The notes under the pieces are model-generated. The model was not told the origin of the DNA. It saw nothing but the letters and a program-made list of their open reading frames with translations, and searched no databases. 8,532 nt of DNA from Verrucomicrobiales bacterium (GTDB lineage: Bacteria > Verrucomicrobiota > Verrucomicrobiia > Verrucomicrobiales > SKLO01): assembly GCA_007123195.1 (NCBI GenBank), contig SKLO01000085.1, positions 1-8,532 of the forward strand, written 5' to 3'. Made by a program: the position numbers and the translations under genes. Positions 6,738 through 8,532 of this stretch are shown in pieces; positions within the stretch are counted from its first letter, which is position 1, and the number at the start of each line of letters is the position of its first letter.

Positions 6738-6814
6738 GGATGAAACCCGGTTTGGCCGCGGGTCGGCAGCACCGGTGTCGGCAGGGGACCGTCAAGGGCG
6801 CGAGCCCGATTCGA

Positions 6815-7342
6815 TCAGCTCTGCCCGGCGCTGGTGTCGGAGGCGTCGTCGTCCTCGCTGGCCAGAACCTCGACCTCCACCGGCACGACGCCCGAGCGGA
6901 TCATGTTCAGTTCACGCGCGGCGCCCTTGGTGACGTCGATGATGCGGCCGCGGATGAACGGGCCGCGGTTGTTGATGCGGACCACGACGCTGCGACCATT
7001 GTTGAGGTTGGTGACCCGGACCTGGGTGCCCATCGGCAGGTTGCGGTGGGCGGCGGTCATGGAATCCTCGCACAGGCGTTCGCCGCTGGCGGTGTGGCGT
7101 CCGCCGTTGGAGCGGATGCTGTAGTAGGAGGCCCGGCCTTCCTGGGTCTGCACCACCCGCGGTCCGGCCGGCGGCGCCGGTTCGGGTTCCTGAGTGGAGG
7201 CGCATGCCAGCGGCAACAGCCCGAGGGCGGCGATGGCCAGTGGTGACAGCCGGCGGCGCAGTGAAGAGCGGTGCGACAGACGCGAGGAACGGTCGGCAAG
7301 ACGACCGCAGACAGCTTGGACAGGAACTCCTGAAACTTTCAT
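6815..7342 (-). CDS. rlpA: RlpA-like septal ring lytic transglycosylase/DPBB protein
   Basis: A 175-residue protein with a double-psi beta-barrel domain (about 67-162): EGRASYYSIRSNGGRHTASGE, MTAAHRNLPMGTQVRVTN, VVVRINNRGPF and GRIIDVTKGAA. In Pseudomonas RlpA this domain cleaves peptidoglycan strands lacking stem peptides during daughter-cell separation; the corresponding His (H99) and Asp (D136) are present. The N-terminus carries a basic stretch, a hydrophobic segment (about 34-46) and C47, consistent with a lipoprotein, though LPLAC is a poor lipobox (Pro and Leu before the Ala). There is no C-terminal SPOR domain, so targeting to denuded septal glycan would need another route; the end is a short acidic tail. 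The start is the ATG at 7340-7342; the n-region before the hydrophobic core is then unusually long (about 33 residues), and an ATG at 7393 would add 17 more. No ribosome-binding site decides between them. Confidence 0.88.
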   Translation of the reverse strand: MKVSGVPVQAVCGRLADRSSRLSHRSSLRRRLSPLAIAALGLLPLACASTQEPEPAPPAGPRVVQTQEGRASYYSIRSNGGRHTASGERLCEDSMTAAHRNLPMGTQVRVTNLNNGRSVVVRINNRGPFIRGRIIDVTKGAARELNMIRSGVVPVEVEVLASEDDDASDTSAGQS

Positions 7343-7440
7343 AATCAACGGGTTGACGCGGATGGCGGCGGATTGTGCCGACCCTCCGGCCACAAATGCG
7401 GGACAGTGGTCCCGACATCAGCGGAGCCCGAATGGAGCAT

Positions 7441-7483
7441 AAACGAGGCCAAACGCAAGGCCCGGTTGGGGAAAAACGAGGCC
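7441..7483. repeat. Cluster of AAACGAGGCC repeats upstream of rlpA
   Basis: AAACGAGGCC occurs at 7441-7450 and again at 7474-7483, 33 bp apart (about three helical turns). A variant, AAACGCAAGGCC, lies at 7451-7462. On the - strand, the direction of rlpA, the core reads GGCCTCGTTT and sits 100-140 bp before the rlpA start. It might be a protein-binding array or decayed duplication; no known motif is recognised. Confidence 0.45.
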
Positions 7484-7536
7484 CCCGAGTGTGCTTTTTC
7501 CTGAACGGATGCGCGCAATTCCGTCCGCCTGCTTTT

Positions 7537-7560
7537 GTACAGATATTCTGTGCAGATATT
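7537..7560. repeat. AT-rich 11-bp direct repeat, possible operator
   Basis: GTACAGATATT (7537-7547) and GTGCAGATATT (7550-7560) match at 10 of 11 positions with a 13-bp period. The first copy overlaps an inverted repeat, ACAGA-TAT-TCTGT (7539-7551). The element is an AT-rich island in GC-rich DNA, between the stop of the lipoprotein gene and the start of rlpA, both on the - strand. It could be an operator or promoter for rlpA, about 200 bp upstream of its start, but I do not recognise the motif. Confidence 0.45.
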
Positions 7561-7574
7561 TCGGAGCCAGCACA

Positions 7575-8108
7575 TCAGGGCCGCCGCAGCACCAGCGTTC
7601 CGTGGTCGATCGACGCGTCATAAGTGGCGTCATAAGTCTCCGCGGTCAAGGTGGCGTCCTGTTGGTAGCGGCCGCGGCGGTTGATCTCACGGTCGCCGAC
7701 CACGCGGAATTCGCCGGGGGTCCCGGGGCTTTCAGTGACCTCGAAGCGGGCTCGGTAGCTGGCGCGCAGAATGGTGGCCCAGGTAGCGTGGTAGTGGAAG
7801 TCATACTCGCCGGGTTGGCCGGCGGTGGTGCCGTCGGCGGGCGCGATGATGGCGCGCAGCTTGCCGCTGTGGCCGGTGGGCTGGCTGTGCCAGGTGCCGG
7901 TCCAGGGACCGGTGAAGTCCGGTCGTTCGCCCGGCATGTCGGCGACAGCCTGACGCCACTCCCGCTGGAAATTGCTGCAGGCGGGCACCAGCAGCAGCAG
8001 CAGCGCCGCCAGACAGGCGGGGACCCGGTTCAGGCGGCGGACAGCCCGGCAGCCAGATGGCGTGGAAGCGGGCGCGAGGGGGCTGTTGGATCGGCGGCGG
8101 GCGGTCAT
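7575..8108 (-). CDS. Small putative lipoprotein of unknown function
   Basis: A 177-residue protein. A long basic n-region (1-30, many Arg) precedes a hydrophobic core CLAALLLLLVPAC (32-44); C44 is the candidate lipidated cysteine, though VPAC is an imperfect lipobox. The Leu run is encoded by a CAG/CTG-like triplet repeat. The mature part looks like a compact beta-rich domain: FTGPWTGTWHSQPTGHSGKLRAII (65-88), YDFHYHATWATILRASYRARFEV (102-124) and a C-terminal YDATYDASIDHGTLVLRRP. I remember this W-G-W...GHxGKLR...D.G...L.R layout in unnamed PVC-group proteins but know no function. A 12-bp tandem duplication encodes the repeated TYDA near residue 158-165. ATG 8106-8108 was chosen because it places the signal sequence near the N-terminus; an in-frame ATG at 8366 would overlap the cupin gene and add 86 unconserved residues. 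A weak GGAG lies 10 bases before the start. Confidence 0.7.
   Translation of the reverse strand: MTARRRSNSPLAPASTPSGCRAVRRLNRVPACLAALLLLLVPACSNFQREWRQAVADMPGERPDFTGPWTGTWHSQPTGHSGKLRAIIAPADGTTAGQPGEYDFHYHATWATILRASYRARFEVTESPGTPGEFRVVGDREINRRGRYQQDATLTAETYDATYDASIDHGTLVLRRP
7615..7637. repeat. 12-bp tandem duplication inside the lipoprotein gene
   Basis: GCGTCATAAGT occurs at 7615-7625 and 7627-7637, a 12-bp period that keeps the reading frame. It encodes the doubled TYDA near the C-terminus. A slippage duplication is the simplest reading. Confidence 0.6.
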
Positions 8109-8347
8109 GGCGGCTGGGCTCCGGTGGGCACTTCCCGGGGCCGGCATCCGGGCCGGAACGGCCGAGGATGCCGGGTCGAACCAAGCCGGCCAAACCGGGC
8201 CGGTCGGCCAGTTCCCGGGGGCAATCCGGCTCAAATTAACCAATCCGGCCGCAGGGTTCAAGGGGCAATGGCCACGGCTCGCCCGCCGTGCGGCCCCCCC
8301 CAACGCCAGTCGACGAACGCAGCCGCCGGTGCGCGAATGGGCGGCGG

Positions 8348-8532
8348 TCAACGGATGCTGTTCCAAGGCGCTTGGTCGAAGACATCGACCGTGAACTCGT
8401 CGCTGCCGGTTTCGGCCGGGCCGAGGATGGCGAGGAACCGCAATTCGCGGTCGCTGGTGTTGAACGTGGCGTGAACCATGTCGGCGGGAATGTGGGCGAC
8501 GTCGCCGGGGCCGAGCTTGCGGCTGGATTCGC
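8348..8532 (-). CDS. C-terminal part of a cupin-domain protein
   Basis: The last 61 codons of a gene that begins beyond the right edge; stop is TGA at 8348-8350. The visible protein reads SSRKLGPGDVAHIPADMVHATFNTSD and then RFLAILGPAETG, followed by a short tail ending APWNSIR. GPGDVAHIPADMVHATFN is the second conserved cupin motif (G-D-x-x-x-x-P-x-x-x-x-H-x-x-x-N), and its His is usually a metal ligand. Small single-domain cupins of this kind include enzymes, binding proteins and regulators, and the missing half prevents any finer call. The 239 bp between it and the lipoprotein start (8109-8347) hold no supported gene, RNA or terminator. Confidence 0.75.
   Translation of the reverse strand, partial: ESSRKLGPGDVAHIPADMVHATFNTSDRELRFLAILGPAETGSDEFTVDVFDQAPWNSIR

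Noticed and set aside
5730..6743. 337-codon + frame opposite the GT9 gene
   Set aside because: Gly/Ala/Gln-rich translation with no motif; the - strand carries the GT9 signatures.
7505..7524. ACGGA...TCCGT inverted repeat downstream of the lipoprotein gene as a terminator
   Set aside because: Five-base stem with a ten-base loop and no T-run on the - strand after it.
7491..8474. 327-codon + frame opposite the lipoprotein and cupin genes
   Set aside because: Low-complexity Gly/Arg/Gln product; it opposes two plausible genes and spans their intergenic gap.

Overview
The window is an 8.5 kb piece of a GC-rich bacterial chromosome from a Gram-negative, LPS-bearing organism. Outer-envelope genes (a family 9 heptosyltransferase-like enzyme, an RlpA-type protein and a second putative lipoprotein) support the Gram-negative call. 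Two features recall Verrucomicrobiota or the wider PVC/Acidobacteria group: a monoheme protein of a type I remember mainly from those groups, and an intergenic string reading ACCACGAATGGACGCGAA. This placement is an inference from memory and its confidence is low.

The left half (1-5695) reads entirely on the + strand. sufS (264-1511) and sufU (1585-2043) form a cysteine desulfurase/sulfur-acceptor pair for Fe-S cluster assembly. After a 237 bp gap holding an AT-rich island and an 11-1-11 inverted repeat resembling an NsrR operator, an NsrR-type nitric-oxide-sensing Rrf2 regulator follows (2281-2772). Its stop codon overlaps the GTG start of an exported monoheme c-type protein of unknown function (2769-4193), so the two are probably translated together. 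Then comes a single-frame fusion of the 16S rRNA dimethyltransferase RsmA (KsgA) with a C-terminal Nudix hydrolase (4268-5695).

The right half (5817-8532) reads on the - strand, convergent with the left: a partial cupin protein (8348-8532, running off the right edge), a small putative lipoprotein (7575-8108), an RlpA-like double-psi beta-barrel protein (6815-7342) and a GT9 glycosyltransferase (5817-6737). The last three look like envelope functions. Gaps of 77-240 bp mean operon structure here is uncertain. The gap between the lipoprotein and rlpA contains two small repeat clusters that no gene explains.

The most interesting unit is nsrR plus the monoheme gene: a NO-responsive Fe-S regulator, its probable operator, and a translationally coupled uncharacterised periplasmic heme protein next to Fe-S assembly genes. 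It is a candidate, unproven, nitrosative-stress module. The RsmA-Nudix fusion is the second. Many long open frames antisense to these genes exist only because the DNA is GC-rich.
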